Positions 42,781 through 53,701 are shown, counted from the stretch's first letter. The stretch: DNA of 64,000 nt from Zygaena filipendulae (GCA_907165275.2 OU015652.1:14337001-14401000); one strand, 5' to 3'. Notes: generated from the sequence alone by a model not told the origin. Numbers and translations: made by a program.

Positions 42781-43680
42781 GTACGACCACCGAGCGCAGT
42801 ACCGGCGCCGCGCGCCGCCGCTCCGTGACTGAATTCAATGTGCAGGTACTTATGTTTACAAAGTTTACTCGCTTTGTTACGCATTACCAAACTTGACGAT
42901 AACACTTCAAACAGTTAATACTACACAACAGCCCACAATAATATTGGAAATATCACAATAACACAGCGAAAAAATATGCATGGTTGCAAGTTGAATTATA
43001 TTTGTCACTTAATGTGACAGTAATTTTTATACAATTTAAACTCGAGAAATTGTCACGTACCTGTTGGGTATTTCGTTGATCCTCGTCTGCGATGGTGCTT
43101 GTATGTCTGTGACAACGAGACCACTTGTCACGCGAGCACCTAAATAAGCAATGCCACAAATACTCGTCGGGCGACCTTTGTTTTCCAAACTTCTATTTGT
43201 TTTCCACATACGTTAAACGAATTCTTTACAACACCAAACACCACGTACTGTGTCGTTGAACTTCTCTCCAATCCATCAATAGTAAAAACTTAAACAAATC
43301 AACCGTATTTGAACAGATGGGCCGCGGCGGTGTTCCGAACCGACGAGCAAATAATATCTGCTTACCGCTCCAGGCACTAGGCGTACGTGTTCACTGGCAC
43401 ATAGAACCGGCACTATTTCGACAGAGGCACTGTTTTATTGGTGTATTTATTTTGGTTATTTTGTCACTGCACGTGTAGTTAGTGGTGGTTTGTACGCGTG
43501 TTTAGCGAGTTGTTTACGCGTACGACGGCGGGCGCGGGCGCGGTGCGGTCGGGTGGCGCGTCGCGGCCGGAATGACGCGCGGAGCGGTGCCCGCCGACGA
43601 CAGCGCCGTGCGGCCGCCACGGGAACTAACGCTCGCTCAATCAAACGTCACCGTGTCGTGTCGTCATGATAACGCGATGC
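42781..43680 (-). promoter_or_regulatory. CpG-rich block with a candidate minus-strand splice donor
   Basis: GC-rich at 42781-42832 and most strongly at 43500-43640. On the minus strand, coming down from the GC-rich block, a 5' exon could end ACCCAACAG|GTACGTGA, with the donor GT at about 43058. This layout (CpG-rich start region, then a donor about 400-500 bp downstream) would suit a 5' untranslated exon of a minus-strand gene. There is no coding support: the frames 42953-43159 and 43456-43644 are unrecognised and the latter is arginine-rich read-through of CpG sequence. Confidence 0.25.
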
Positions 43681-44060
43681 AACTTTTTGCATTGCATTTT
43701 TTTTTTCAATAATATGCAATGCATTTTTATTCCAGTGTAACTTGCCAGTGATATCATTAAAGTAAGAAACAAATAGCTAACTAAGTACATAACTGGTTAA
43801 AAGAGTTCTTCAAAGCAAAATTAAATTAATTAGAAAAATACTTAATATGCAAAAAGAATTTATGAAGTTTTTATGAGTTTAAACAAAAGTTTTCTAATAT
43901 TAAATGATACAAAAAATACCCAAGAGTAATTTAAAATATTAATTGAATTTTATAGGTACTTAAAATCACTATTAAAAAATTTAAAACCAACCATAAATTT
44001 GATAGAGAATAATCGATGAAAAAAAAACTTAATGTGTATTCTGAAAAAGTTCATGAAAAT
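43681..44060. other. No recognisable feature
   Basis: AT-rich spacer. Confidence 0.4.
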
Positions 44061-44240
44061 TAGGGCGCGTATACACTGCACTCTAGTCGATCGGCAGACG
44101 AGTCGTGCGGTGACATGACCTTGCAGCCGGCGCGGCGGGGCTGCGAGCACTCGCGCCGTCTCGCTCGCTCCCCCGCACCGCGCCGGGGGCGGTGACCCGC
44201 GGCCCCGCCCCCCGCCCACCGCCGCCACCCGCTTTTTACC
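44061..44240. promoter_or_regulatory. Very GC-rich island
   Basis: 44120-44230 is nearly all G and C (GCCGGCGCGGCGGGGC, CGCGCCGGGGGCGGTGAC, CCCGCGGCCCCGCCCCCC) with several GC-box-like strings, set in AT-rich flanks. The minus-strand frames across it (43950-44290) are low-complexity read-through. Regulatory role is conjecture. Confidence 0.25.
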
Positions 44241-45071
44241 TTTTTCCCGCGTTTATGGTCACTCATTGCTAATTCTTGTTTGGATTGCACCTAATTGTGT
44301 ATTACTTTTTAGATTTTTTTTTACTGTATTAATTACTTATGTTGTTTTTTTTTGGTTTTTTTTTTTTTATTTTTGTATGTTTCTATTCAATCAAGATACT
44401 TTCCTACTTATAATACCTATCTACAATATGTTTTTTTATACCTATGTAGACAGATATTCGAGATTATTCGAGTAAGTAGGTAGAGGCATTAAACTACCAA
44501 GTTGACCCCTTTATTCCCCTAAGATAACATACCTACCTACGTAACCAACTTTTTTAAGTCTCGAAAATGAGAAAATTTTAATTTATATTCTCTAAGTTAA
44601 ATCTCAACTATAAAATCAATTATTAAAAATATTTAGGTCTAACATTTTTTTTGTTACTTAGATAGGTAGGTACTCTAATCAGACATTATGGCAATACTTC
44701 GCTGAAAGCAATAAACGATGAAATTATGCTATCTATACTTAGGTAAAACTTCTGTACGGTTATCAAAAATCTTATAGATTTAATTTTTTTTTTAAACAAA
44801 ATAAAATATTGAAAGTAAGTCAAGGTAGTAAACCTATCTATTTATTGCAAAAATTTGGTCTCATCAATTATTTGGTTTTTTATTTTTTTATTTACCTACT
44901 TAGGTAATAAGTAGATATTATATATTTTTCTTTTTCCTATTTGTTTAATTTTAATTGTTTATTAGGTAGGTATAAGTAGTGAAGGTACCTACATTTCAAC
45001 ATACCTACGTACGTGCCTTAATTAAAGAAGTTTTAATAAGTTCAACAAATAATACTAGGCCGTACCCTAAA
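44241..45071. other. No recognisable feature
   Basis: T-rich tracts and many TAGGTA/TACCTA strings; low complexity. Confidence 0.4.
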
Positions 45072-45079
45072 ATCTAATT

Positions 45080-45454
45080 CATTGATTCCCAAAGTGGTCC
45101 AGGTGGACCCCCAGGGGTCCACGGGAGCCCGACAGGGGTCTACGCTTGCGTGGAAAAAAAATGGGGGTCCACAACTGTAGGACGAAGACGCTTTTTAGAC
45201 TGACCTTGAAACTTAGTTTAAATGAAATCCACTCACAGCATAATCAAAACAATATAAATTCTCACCTTTTTTTCGAAAACTTTTAACTCATAGTTGATTG
45301 AAAAATAGCCACAACACAGATTGCCATAGACATATACTTTTTTCGGGTTTCGGAAGTAAGTTAGTAAATGTAATAGCTGCAGGGGGTCCACCAGATCCAG
45401 CAAAATGTTTAATTTAAAGTGGTCTATGAGAAAAAAAAAGTATGGGAACCTCTG
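45080..45454. mobile_element. hAT-type MITE with 8-bp TSD (375 bp)
   Basis: Left end CATTGATTCCCAAAGTGGTC, right end GTATGGGAACCTCTG: diverged hAT-like terminal repeats. ATCTAATT flanks both sides exactly (45072-45079 and 45455-45462). GGGGGTCCAC strings lie near both ends as subterminal repeats. No coding part. Confidence 0.87.
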
Positions 45455-45639
45455 ATCTAATTAATAAAATCATAAGCATTCTTTTATTCCCTTCAATTAT
45501 AGATTAGTGAAATTTTCAATATCCAATTCCAATATATTTATTTTAATTTTTATTCGCAACGCTACCTACCTCTATAACAATTACCCATCAGGTAATGTAG
45601 AGTCTGTAATCAAGATTCTTTAATATCTTTACTATACTC

Positions 45640-46393
45640 CAGTGGCGAAGGGTGAAATATCGAGAGAGGCAACCCGGAAATCTATTTGGTACCTACTATA
45701 AATACGTAATTTCAACTATCTACTTACCGCAAATAGGTACCTAATTTCAACGTACGTCTGCGTAACTGCTTTCACTATCATTACACACAACAAAAAAAAA
45801 TCCAATTATAATACTAATCAGTAATCACTATTTAATACCAAGTAATAAATTCTAACACGTGACACTAACTAATAAATTCTAATACCTATAAATTTTCAAT
45901 TTTTTCATCATAAATTCAAGTTGTCTGTCAACAGTCAACACAGAATGTCCGCTTCGTTTCGAATTTCTAGGACCAATAAGGATATTTGATGAGACAGTAA
46001 TAGAAAATGCGTGCGCGTGAGCAAGACGGAGGGAGTAACTCGATTTGCAGCGGCTTGCCATAGTAGCTACTTTAGCCGGCTGCCTGCGACCTTGATGTGA
46101 CGTCACGGCATTATTTTGTATGGAAGTTTAACAGCCAAAAAGCCGATCGCGCCACCGGCTTATTTTATAACAATTTGTTGTGGAAGAGCAAATTTGTTGA
46201 TAGTTTAGGCGTTTTGTAATATTTTCTACTCAGTAGAGATAATTTTTGTAGTATTTCAGTAGATTCTACTGAAATCCTTCCTACAAAAATTACTAATTGT
46301 GCTATTTCTAAATTACGGCAGAGAGAGTGATTGTGTTCCCAACTTCTGAAGGGAAGCCGGTGGGAATTGGCTTATATGGTACCTTCGCCACTG
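45640..46393. mobile_element. hAT-type element with 8-bp TSD (754 bp)
   Basis: CAGTGGCGAAGGGT and ACCTTCGCCACTG terminal repeats. CTATACTC on both sides (45632-45639 and 46394-46401). It contains one TGACGTCA (46098-46105) and a hairpin at about 46238-46291 (TTTCAGTAGA with TCTACTGAAA, outer TAATTTTTGTAG with CTACAAAAATTA). No transposase frame is recognisable; the minus-strand frame 45879-46106 is not convincing. Confidence 0.88.
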
Positions 46394-46401
46394 CTATACT
46401 C

Positions 46402-47048
46402 ATTTATAAACTTCATCCTAATAAATAAAATAAAAGGCTGGCAATTGAAAAAATATCACTTATAGCACTGCTGTATTCGATCCAATATAAGTAGGTAGGT
46501 ACCTACCTGTAATGACTTACACATCTACTTATCCTGCCGGCTTACTTTTGAAGCAATCGAGTAAGGGTCGTACTCTTGACGTAATCGTGTTGGGATCAAA
46601 TCGAACTCGAATCGAAATAAGATTCAATCGGAATCAAATTTTGCTACTTTTTAAGTTTTGGGATCGTGTCTCTATCGAATTTATCTGTCAAATTTTTCGA
46701 TTTCAATATAGGTGTCGTGTTATTGACTTGTCGGACGTCATCTTTAGACATTAACACGATTCCAAATATGATTTGATTTCGACCTCAAAAGTAGGTATGT
46801 ACTAAAATGACATCAACGTGAAATCAAATCGAAGTGAAATCAAAATCGAAATCAGCCTCAAATCATTTTCAAGAGTAAGGCCCCTGCTTCTTTTCTATGG
46901 ATGTTCGAAAACTATTTAAGAGGTTTGGCATGTAGATAATACACATATACACTACACTACTATATACGAAAATAGAAAAATAGTAAAAAAATGCATAGTA
47001 ATATTAAGTTTTTAGGTTAAGTACTTACATAAAATTAATATAAATGTT
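46402..47048. other. No recognisable feature
   Basis: A perfect palindrome AGGTAGGTACCTACCT lies at about 46493-46508. ATCGAA/TCGAAATC-type strings recur at 46590-46860, making a degenerate repeat over which the frame 46512-46754 runs. Confidence 0.35.
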
Positions 47049-47051
47049 TTA

Positions 47052-47172
47052 CGGCTGCACTCAGTCAGTTTCTTAAATTAATGTTAAAATATCGGCATTC
47101 AACTAATTAAGTTACATTTTTTAAATCTATAATTAAAGTTAAGTAATCATGAAAACGACTGGAGTGCGGCCG
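47052..47172. mobile_element. Foldback MITE, TTA-target family, copy 3 (121 bp, deleted)
   Basis: Ends CGGCTGCACTCAGTCAG and ACTGGAGTGCGGCCG. TTA on both sides (47049-47051 and 47173-47175). About half the length of copies 1 and 2; the arms are shortened but AATTAATGTTAA and TAAAGTTAAGTAATCATGA survive. Confidence 0.8.
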
Positions 47173-47175
47173 TTA

Positions 47176-48789
47176 AACCTTAAAATCTCGAGTGAAGGTC
47201 GAGATTGTCTTCGTGTGAGACCGAAGAAATGTAACACGCACGTGATTCCAGTTTTTATACACTTTTGATGACGACTGCACCCAGTATACCTCTTTACATC
47301 TCCATCAAACCTGCGCCGGCGCCGCCGCTCTCCCATCCATCAACCATCAAAGCACGCTCAGAGAAAGCCCCACACCGAACCGAACCTTATCACAACGCAA
47401 TAAAGTACAAAACACATACTCGATCCCCCAAGTGTGATAATTGTCCAAAGTTGACGTAGTAATTTGCAATCGTAACGTTCGCAATTTGGCGCGTATTTCC
47501 AATGACGGATCTGTCATCACACGAGACTTTTTATGGCTCCAAATTATAAGGACGACCGGTGTTTCTCCCAATGATTTGGACGAACGAATTGGGGTGAGCG
47601 ATTCGGTTGCAACCGTGGTTGAGGGTTGTGAAATCAAAAATGTGATTCAATATTTCCTCAAGAACGAAAGAGAATTTACTCAGAACGATAGTAGGTAAAC
47701 AAATAAAAATAAGATATTTAAAAATAATACAATTGCATTTGCATGTGTCCAAAAAAATTTAATAGTAAATAATAAATATTAAGAAAAACTAAAACTTAAA
47801 GTGGGTCGTATCTATTTATATTCTAAAAATGTTCTTTAACCATATCAACTATAAGTACTTATTATAAAACTTAGATTTTTTGTTCACCGAAATTTCGAAC
47901 TTGTGTTTTCATGTTAAGGTCCAAGAACTTCAGTAAAGGTAACTAAAAAACGCACAGCATGTTAACTAAATGTCTATTGAACAATTTTAAATCACGATAC
48001 TTATAGATAATACATATTACCTGTTATCTGACTGTAACAACTGACTATAATTAACTAATTAGGTATATTCAGTAACAACTGAGTAGGTATAACTAATTAT
48101 ATTCAGTTGTGATTACAACAAAAATACAACCCGACCTAATTTTCTTCGAATATTGTATAGATAGAGACAGACACTCTATATTTTGTCTCCAAGTCCTATA
48201 TTAGATTTTTTATAATTCAGTTTGATGAATGAATAAATAAGTGTAGCGTATTTGGTTTTTTTAAACCAATTTAGTATTTTTTTCTGCTCCATAGGCTACT
48301 GAATAAACAATGTGTTTTAATTTAAACTTAAAATAACTATAAACATTTATTAATTTTTTGAGACATCCTTATTGTTATATTACTCATAGTTATTCTTATT
48401 TATAACTTTGTACAGCTTAGTTACGATCAAATAACTTGAATTTCAATTAAAAACAACCCTTTCAAATATAAAATCACTTTTCAATATATGTTTAATATTT
48501 CAAAAATTTGAGCAGCCCTATTGCATGTAATCATACCAATAGTAGGACGTCATTAGCCATCGCTGGAAATTTGCAGCCTCTCATTACTGTTTTTTTTTTG
48601 TTTCCATACAATCATTTGACCCATAACTTGTTATTGCAGACTTGTATCGTCTCAATTATATAACTGTTGAAATAAGACAATTCGCTGGACGCTTCAAATC
48701 GAATCGATCAAATCTCAGAAGAAGAATCAACAAACTTAAGGCTTTAGAAATATTAAAAAAATAATTAAATAGAATTAAGACCCCCATGA
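47176..48789. other. No convincing feature in 1.6 kb
   Basis: A GC-richer part at 47170-47620 has opposed frames (47347-47637 minus, 47441-47698 plus, 47531-47752 minus) without known domains; the plus frame is the most protein-like by composition. The rest is AT-rich. Confidence 0.35.
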
Positions 48790-48897
48790 AGCTTGGTAGA
48801 AATTTGACTCTATGTATATCTCTCACTTTTAGGTACAAAATTGTACACTAACTATCTTGTTAGAGTTACAGACTATTCTATTCTATTCTATTCTTGA
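48790..48897 (+). mobile_element. Retroelement 3' tail with (TTCTA)n
   Basis: TTGTTAGAGTTACAGACTAT then TTCTATTCTATTCTATTC. Same tail type as 27690 and 39791. Confidence 0.4.
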
Positions 48898-49469
48898 CTG
48901 ATGCTTCAATTGGTTGACTTTTGAGAAGTTTTGTGAAAATGAAATTATTCACTGACATCAATATAGAGACAGAACGACTGAATAGAAAAAAGAAATTTTA
49001 AATGTAAACGTATTTATTATCATTTTACATTACAAATAGAAAAGTTTACTTTTCAAACACTACAACAAAATGCTTCCAAGGTTCATACGGATAAATAATT
49101 TTTGGGGTAATCGCTAGCAAAGCCTAAATTATTAGGAAACTGATTAGCACAATAACACACATAGCAATTAGCTCTGTAAATTAAAAAAAAATAGATTTCG
49201 CGACACACTGCCCCTTAACCACCACCATTGATAGCAGTCTTATTTTAATCTTACTTCGATTTTTGTACAACGAAATTTCGACCTTATATACAGAAGGTTT
49301 AAGGAGGAAATCGAGTCTATGGGCGCATGCCACCTTGAAATTTTTCAAAATCTCATAGTAAATAAAAGCAAAATTGTGATTATTATTATGTGTATCACCT
49401 AAGTATCGTAATCGGTCTTACTTAGGAGATGTTGCACAAAAACGCCCGAAAAATATTATTTAAAAATAA
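48898..49469. other. No recognisable feature
   Basis: AT-rich spacer. Confidence 0.4.
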
Positions 49470-49625
49470 CATTAGCTGTTCTTTGCAGTTTCGTTTGCAA
49501 TTTCCCGGTAATTATGTGATAAAAAGCACTCTATCTTTGTGAATACAGATTTCATGATGATCGACTGAGCGATTAAGGCGTGAAAGAGTGACAAGTGACA
49601 GACAAACAAACTCAGATTCACATTT
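49470..49625 (-). mobile_element. Degraded Lep1-type Helitron
   Basis: TTAGCTGTTCTTTGCAGTTT, GATAAAAAGCACTCTATCTT, GATTAAGGCGTGAAAGAGTG and GACAAACAAACTCAGATTCA appear in the expected order. The hairpin is decayed. Confidence 0.5.
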
Positions 49626-49668
49626 GAATTCATGGCCTTTAAAATCCTTTTAAGATAAGGACAACTCT

Positions 49669-50000
49669 AATTGGATACTTGACAAAAATTTTTTTTTAGT
49701 CCGTCATGTAGATTAGTAAAAAATATTGGACACGTATTTTTTCTTTTTTTACGTTAATCAAAAAATAACAGAGATACATTGAGTTGAAATTTCGCGTGAC
49801 GTCACAACTCTGTGCGGTTTGTATGGCGCTTATAATGAATATTGACGTCACGAGCCCCCCACCCTAAACTTTAATGCGCTTTATCATGTTCATTTTCATT
49901 AAATTGAAAAAGCAAAAAATACGTGTCTATTATTTTTTTATTTTCTAACTGACGGACTAATTAGAATTTTGATTTTCATACCTTGGAGAATACCCAATTG
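49669..50000. mobile_element. MITE-like element with paired CRE palindromes, copy 2
   Basis: Ends AATTGGATA and TACCCAATTG. Inner inverted arms AGTCCGTCATG and ACTGACGGACT. TGACGTCA at 49797-49804 and 49843-49850. Matches 54469 in the same orientation and 23753 in reverse. Confidence 0.68.
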
Positions 50001-50263
50001 TCTAATATCAATAACACAATCGATCACTCCACAATACGAGAACGTTCACGTGGTGCGCGCATGGCGTATGGGTGCGTGCGAAAACCATATCCATTATCTC
50101 GGCACGGCGCGCCGGGGTTGCCAACCTAGCGGGGGTGAGCAGGGGTAATTAAAAGCAGGTTGCATGCAACACCGCGGAGCGCGCCCTTCCGCCGACGCAC
50201 GACGTTTCCTCGCTCCGCACAGTTTTCTATCCCCGTGACACGTTAGTACGGCGTCGCGAGCTG
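50001..50263. other. GC-richer stretch, no feature called
   Basis: 50040-50260 is CpG-rich with GTGGTGCGCGCATGGCGTAT and a TTGCATGCAA palindrome at about 50159-50168. The minus-strand frame 50094-50285 is unrecognised. Confidence 0.35.
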
Positions 50264-50351
50264 GGCGCTTATTCACTATGACCATAACGCGTCGCGTTAA
50301 AATAAGTCACCACTTAAATTGCTTTTCCCTCGTGTTCAAAGAAGATTCACT

Positions 50352-50872
50352 GTTTGTTACAGCGATTTTTAACGGTAGGTAATTTAGAGTTGACAATATT
50401 TTTGTGATTGTATTTGTGACCAATCAGACAGGATGAACAACTGCGGAGGAGCTGGAAAGAGAGTAGGTACAGCAGTTGCAACGAGGAATGGAAATCGTGC
50501 TCTTACTTGACGCTTGACGCCGGCTTCCGTGGTACTCGGTGGAAGACAGGAAGTCGCACTCCAATTCTTTCCTTCTGGTATTGTGTTTAAGCTATGAACA
50601 CTTGCGGCTGCAAAACATTTACGATCTTAAGCAGAGGTTTAACTTAAGAGCGGAGGTTCACAAAATTATAATTGAAATGAACAATTTCGTTCTTCGATGC
50701 TATTTGACAGCAGTGTCGGCATGACGTGATTCGAGCGCCGATGACTTCACACCGAGCGAGAGCGCCAGATGTATGTAGGCACACGAGGGAAAGGGATGGA
50801 TAGTATGGAAGTTAAGTCAAGTTCAAGTTACAAATGCTCTCTAATAAATTAGTGTTACCAATTCCAAAATCC
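50352..50872. mobile_element. Unidentified 521-bp insertion with 10-bp direct repeats
   Basis: AAGATTCACT stands on both sides (50342-50351 and 50873-50882), and removing the insert plus one repeat restores the layout of the other MITE copies. The insert has no obvious terminal inverted repeats, no poly(A) or microsatellite tail and one 61-residue frame (50539-50724) without a known domain. A 9-11 bp TSD would fit a Mutator-like element; a retroposed fragment is the alternative. Confidence 0.6.
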
Positions 50873-50884
50873 AAGATTCACTTT

Positions 50885-51010
50885 AAAAAAATACATTTAC
50901 AACGTTTCTTTTGTCATTTATGACAAAAGAAACGTTGTAAATGTATTTTTTTATGCAAAAATATAAGAAATTTATATCCTTTAGGATATAAATTTCTTAT
51001 ATTTTTGCAT
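50885..51010. repeat. Two abutting perfect hairpins
   Basis: First hairpin: arms 50885-50917 and 50920-50952, 33 bp, no mismatch, loop TT. Second: arms 50953-50980 and 50983-51010, 28 bp, no mismatch, loop TT. No base separates the two. The other two copies of the same MITE have ordinary sequence here, so both palindromes arose in this copy. Confidence 0.92.
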
Positions 51011-51086
51011 CTGGAGCGTTTAGGATTGTGTTTTAGGGACGCGCGTTATGAACAAGGAGTGTTGTTGGTCGTAGTGAATAAGGGCC

Positions 51087-51380
51087 CTGGAGTTTGGTTA
51101 TTATTGCACATTAACGTGTGGAGTTTATGAGCAGCGAGGAAGTGCGCGCGACAGTCCCCGAGCGAGTATTGCCGTTGGTATTGAATGTGTGATAAAAAAT
51201 AATAATGGAGGTATCGATAACTCTTAAAGCACAGGGCAGCGTTAGCATTTTACAAACAAATAAAGACTGAAGACATTTCTGCAGCGCGGCGGCACAACTT
51301 GGAGTTGTTTCTTCTTTTATTAAAATGCAACTTTTAAGACAATCAGACGAAGTTATCTACAAACGTTTGACAAATGCATA
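51087..51380. other. No recognisable feature
   Basis: Spacer with some CpG-rich sequence at 51130-51175. Confidence 0.4.
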
Positions 51381-51554
51381 TCCTGCTAATATTATAAATG
51401 TGAAAGTGTGGATGTTTGTTACTCATTATACTCAATCACGCAAAAACAGCTCAACGGATTTGGATGAAATTTGGCATGCACGTTGTCAGGGGTACGGAGA
51501 AGGACATAGGGTAACTCTGAAATTACCGCGGGTGAAAACGCGGGGCACAGCTAG
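51381..51554 (+). mobile_element. Lep1-type Helitron, slightly shortened (174 bp)
   Basis: TCCTGCTAATATTATAAATG start after A, GGGTGAAAACGCGGGGCACA then GCTAG before T. The TTATCCCGGAATTCC block is deleted (…CATAGGGTAACTCTGAAATT). The frame 51325-51651 reads across it and is not a gene. Confidence 0.85.
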
Positions 51555-51656
51555 TTTACAATATGAAACTGTGATTGCAACAAGACATATCGTACTAATT
51601 TCTCATGTACATTGTACACCCACCACTATACGCATCTTCTGTCCTCAATAATATAA

Positions 51657-51688
51657 AAAAATCGTTAGTTTACAAACTAACGGTTTTT
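51657..51688. repeat. Short hairpin
   Basis: AAAAATCGTTAGTTT and AAACTAACGGTTTTT, 15-bp arms with one mismatch and a 2-base loop. Confidence 0.6.
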
Positions 51689-51907
51689 ACAATTGTACGG
51701 TGACATTATATACGTATACAGAACTAGGTAAAGAAAAATAAATTGAACATTAAAAGATATTATCCTGTAAGTTATAGTAAAGTTAAGAATAACTTTTGTA
51801 GCTTCTAATGGGTGCAACCGTGCAATAACTTGGTCGCTTGCCGCGTCTGCGCTCGCGTCACATCACCTTTATCCGATGCGCCCGCGCAGCGTTGTAGATA
51901 AACTACT

Positions 51908-52062
51908 GCCCTCTTAGCCAAGTTGACCTTCTATAAATCATTAACGCATAGGAAACTAAGGACGTGTCGTCATATCACATGGTCACGCAAAACTGAACAT
52001 TTGATTGGACGATTATCTATGCGTTAACGATAATTGGTTGTCAACTTGGCTAAGGGGGCTGA
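51908..52062. mobile_element. MITE, CTTAGCCAAGTTGAC family, complete (155 bp)
   Basis: Left CCCTCTTAGCCAAGTTGACC and right GGTTGTCAACTTGGCTAAGG are inverted; AACGCATAG and CTATGCGTT pair inside. Middle: ACATTTGATTGGACGATTAT. Related copies at 62302, 63640 and 30472. Target duplication not resolved. Confidence 0.75.
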
Positions 52063-53449
52063 TCCCCGATCAGTTTATTCGTTTAATTTACGGTAATACG
52101 CAACGAATCGCGATACGAGAATCTCGGTTGCAGTTATTTTTCTCTAATTTACAATATCCGCCATCTTGGTTCGCGGGAGTTGGTGTGGTGCAAGTGATGA
52201 GATAAAGAAAAAAAAACAAGATTTATGTATAATTTTAGTCAATATATAACATGAAATACTAGCTTTTAACTAATAATTAAGGGATTCACTCAGAAACATT
52301 ATGTTGTTCCAGGATTAAAAGTATCTACTAAATATGAAATCAGAATATTAGCTTAACATATAGGCCAAATTTCATCAAAATGTGTGTAGTTTGATGTGAT
52401 ATATGTTGTGGGTTCAACCGGCAAATAGATAAACAGGTTTTTAGTTAAATGATAAGGAACTCTTAATGTAGAGATGAAAAAGTACCCTATGTTACCTACT
52501 CAGTACTCACAAAGGCTTTTTGGCTTCATATCCGTGAAAGAAGTTCCTGAGATTATCTAGTATTTAGTTTCCTCCTAACTTTATTTCCTTCTATCCATAC
52601 GCTAGCCTCATATGTAGTTATCTCTATCGAGATTCTTCCTGCACCAGCTTTGATGTTAACTGCGGAGAAATAGAAACATCTAGAACATGATAGATATAAT
52701 TTATACTTACTTTTCCATTCGCATCCTTTGAACTTGCGCTTTAGTTTTTGTTTCCAATTTCAGATACTTATTGCTCTTTTATACGTATTATACTTACCTA
52801 CTTACTAGCTTAAAATCAGACATCGAAGAGGTTAAAACGAATAAATCAAGATTCTATTAGAAATTCCTTCCAAGAAAACTGGTTGTTCCATACAAACTTT
52901 GCAACCCCTTTTCACCCCCTTACGGGTTGAGTTTTCAAAAACCCTTTCTTAGTGCACATCGTCGTCACTTAAGGAATATTTGTGCAAAATTTCATGGTTC
53001 TAGACCCAGCAGTTTCAGCTGTTTTACTATTTTTTACTGTTTTACTATTTTACTGATATACATATATTTTCACATAGTAATTGGGACAAAAGTTAATTTT
53101 AAATGGCTTTTCGTTACAGACTAGTTGATAGCTTATCACCCGGTTCTGGCTTGACGTCGATTTACGGGACACCGTGTATAGGCCCTGTTATTATGGTGCT
53201 GGAATTACGTGTAGGCACTTACTTTAGCAGTAATGATTGCGTTAATAACGTTGACAGATGGAGGAAAGCAACGTTTTCGTCGGACGCCTGACCTATGTTC
53301 ATACAGCCAAGGACCACGCGGCCACAGGCGAATCGATCGACATCGCCTTTCGTCAAGAAAAAAAAAAAGAATCGCCGTTTAATTCACGAAACCGTCAGGA
53401 ATGAGAGTGGAATGTGTAAAAAAAAAATAAGAAATATTTGGCAAGTTCG
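52063..53449. other. No convincing feature in 1.4 kb
   Basis: The plus-strand frame 53103-53291 (62 residues) is moderately GC-rich and unrecognised; frames 52927-53124 and 53295-53591 likewise. Confidence 0.35.
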
Positions 53450-53560
53450 CGCCAATAAAGTGCGCTCGGGGCGCGCGGAGCGAGGCGAGGGGAGGGGGGA
53501 GCGACTGGAGCGAGCAGTCGATCCGCATCCGAACACGTTTCATACAAACGATGACATAAT
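53450..53560. other. GC-rich, G-rich patch
   Basis: CGCTCGGGGCGCGCGGAGCG then AGGCGAGGGGAGGGGGGAGC: purine- and G-rich on the plus strand, a possible regulatory or G-quadruplex-prone patch. No direct evidence of function. Confidence 0.3.
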
Positions 53561-53701
53561 ACTCATTTGCAAGAACAATATCCGATATTGAGTGAGGCCT
53601 GCCTGTCTAGCGCCGGTGCCGAGTAGCGCCGACTATACCATACTTATTCTATAGATACACTTAGTGCCGAGAAAATGGCGCTGCATTTATAAAGAACTAT
53701 A

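Larger units (their letters stand above)
50264..51086 (+). mobile_element. MITE with CWG target duplication, copy 2, enlarged to 823 bp
   Basis: Ends GGCGCTTATTCACTATGACC and GTCGTAGTGAATAAGGGCC, with CTG on both sides (50261-50263 and 51087-51089). It has grown in two ways compared with the 221-228 bp copies: a 521-bp insertion (50352-50872) and a pair of perfect hairpins (50885-51010). Confidence 0.85.

Noticed and set aside
43456..44290. Arg- and Pro-rich frames in the GC-rich islands
   Set aside because: Long frames arise easily in CpG-rich DNA because stops are rare; the peptides are low complexity.
47441..47698. 85-residue plus-strand frame with fairly protein-like composition
   Set aside because: Begins at a TTG-type start, overlaps two opposed frames, and shows no motif; kept only as a note.
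51325..51651. 108-residue plus-strand frame
   Set aside because: Crosses a complete Helitron (51381-51554); reading frame is accidental.
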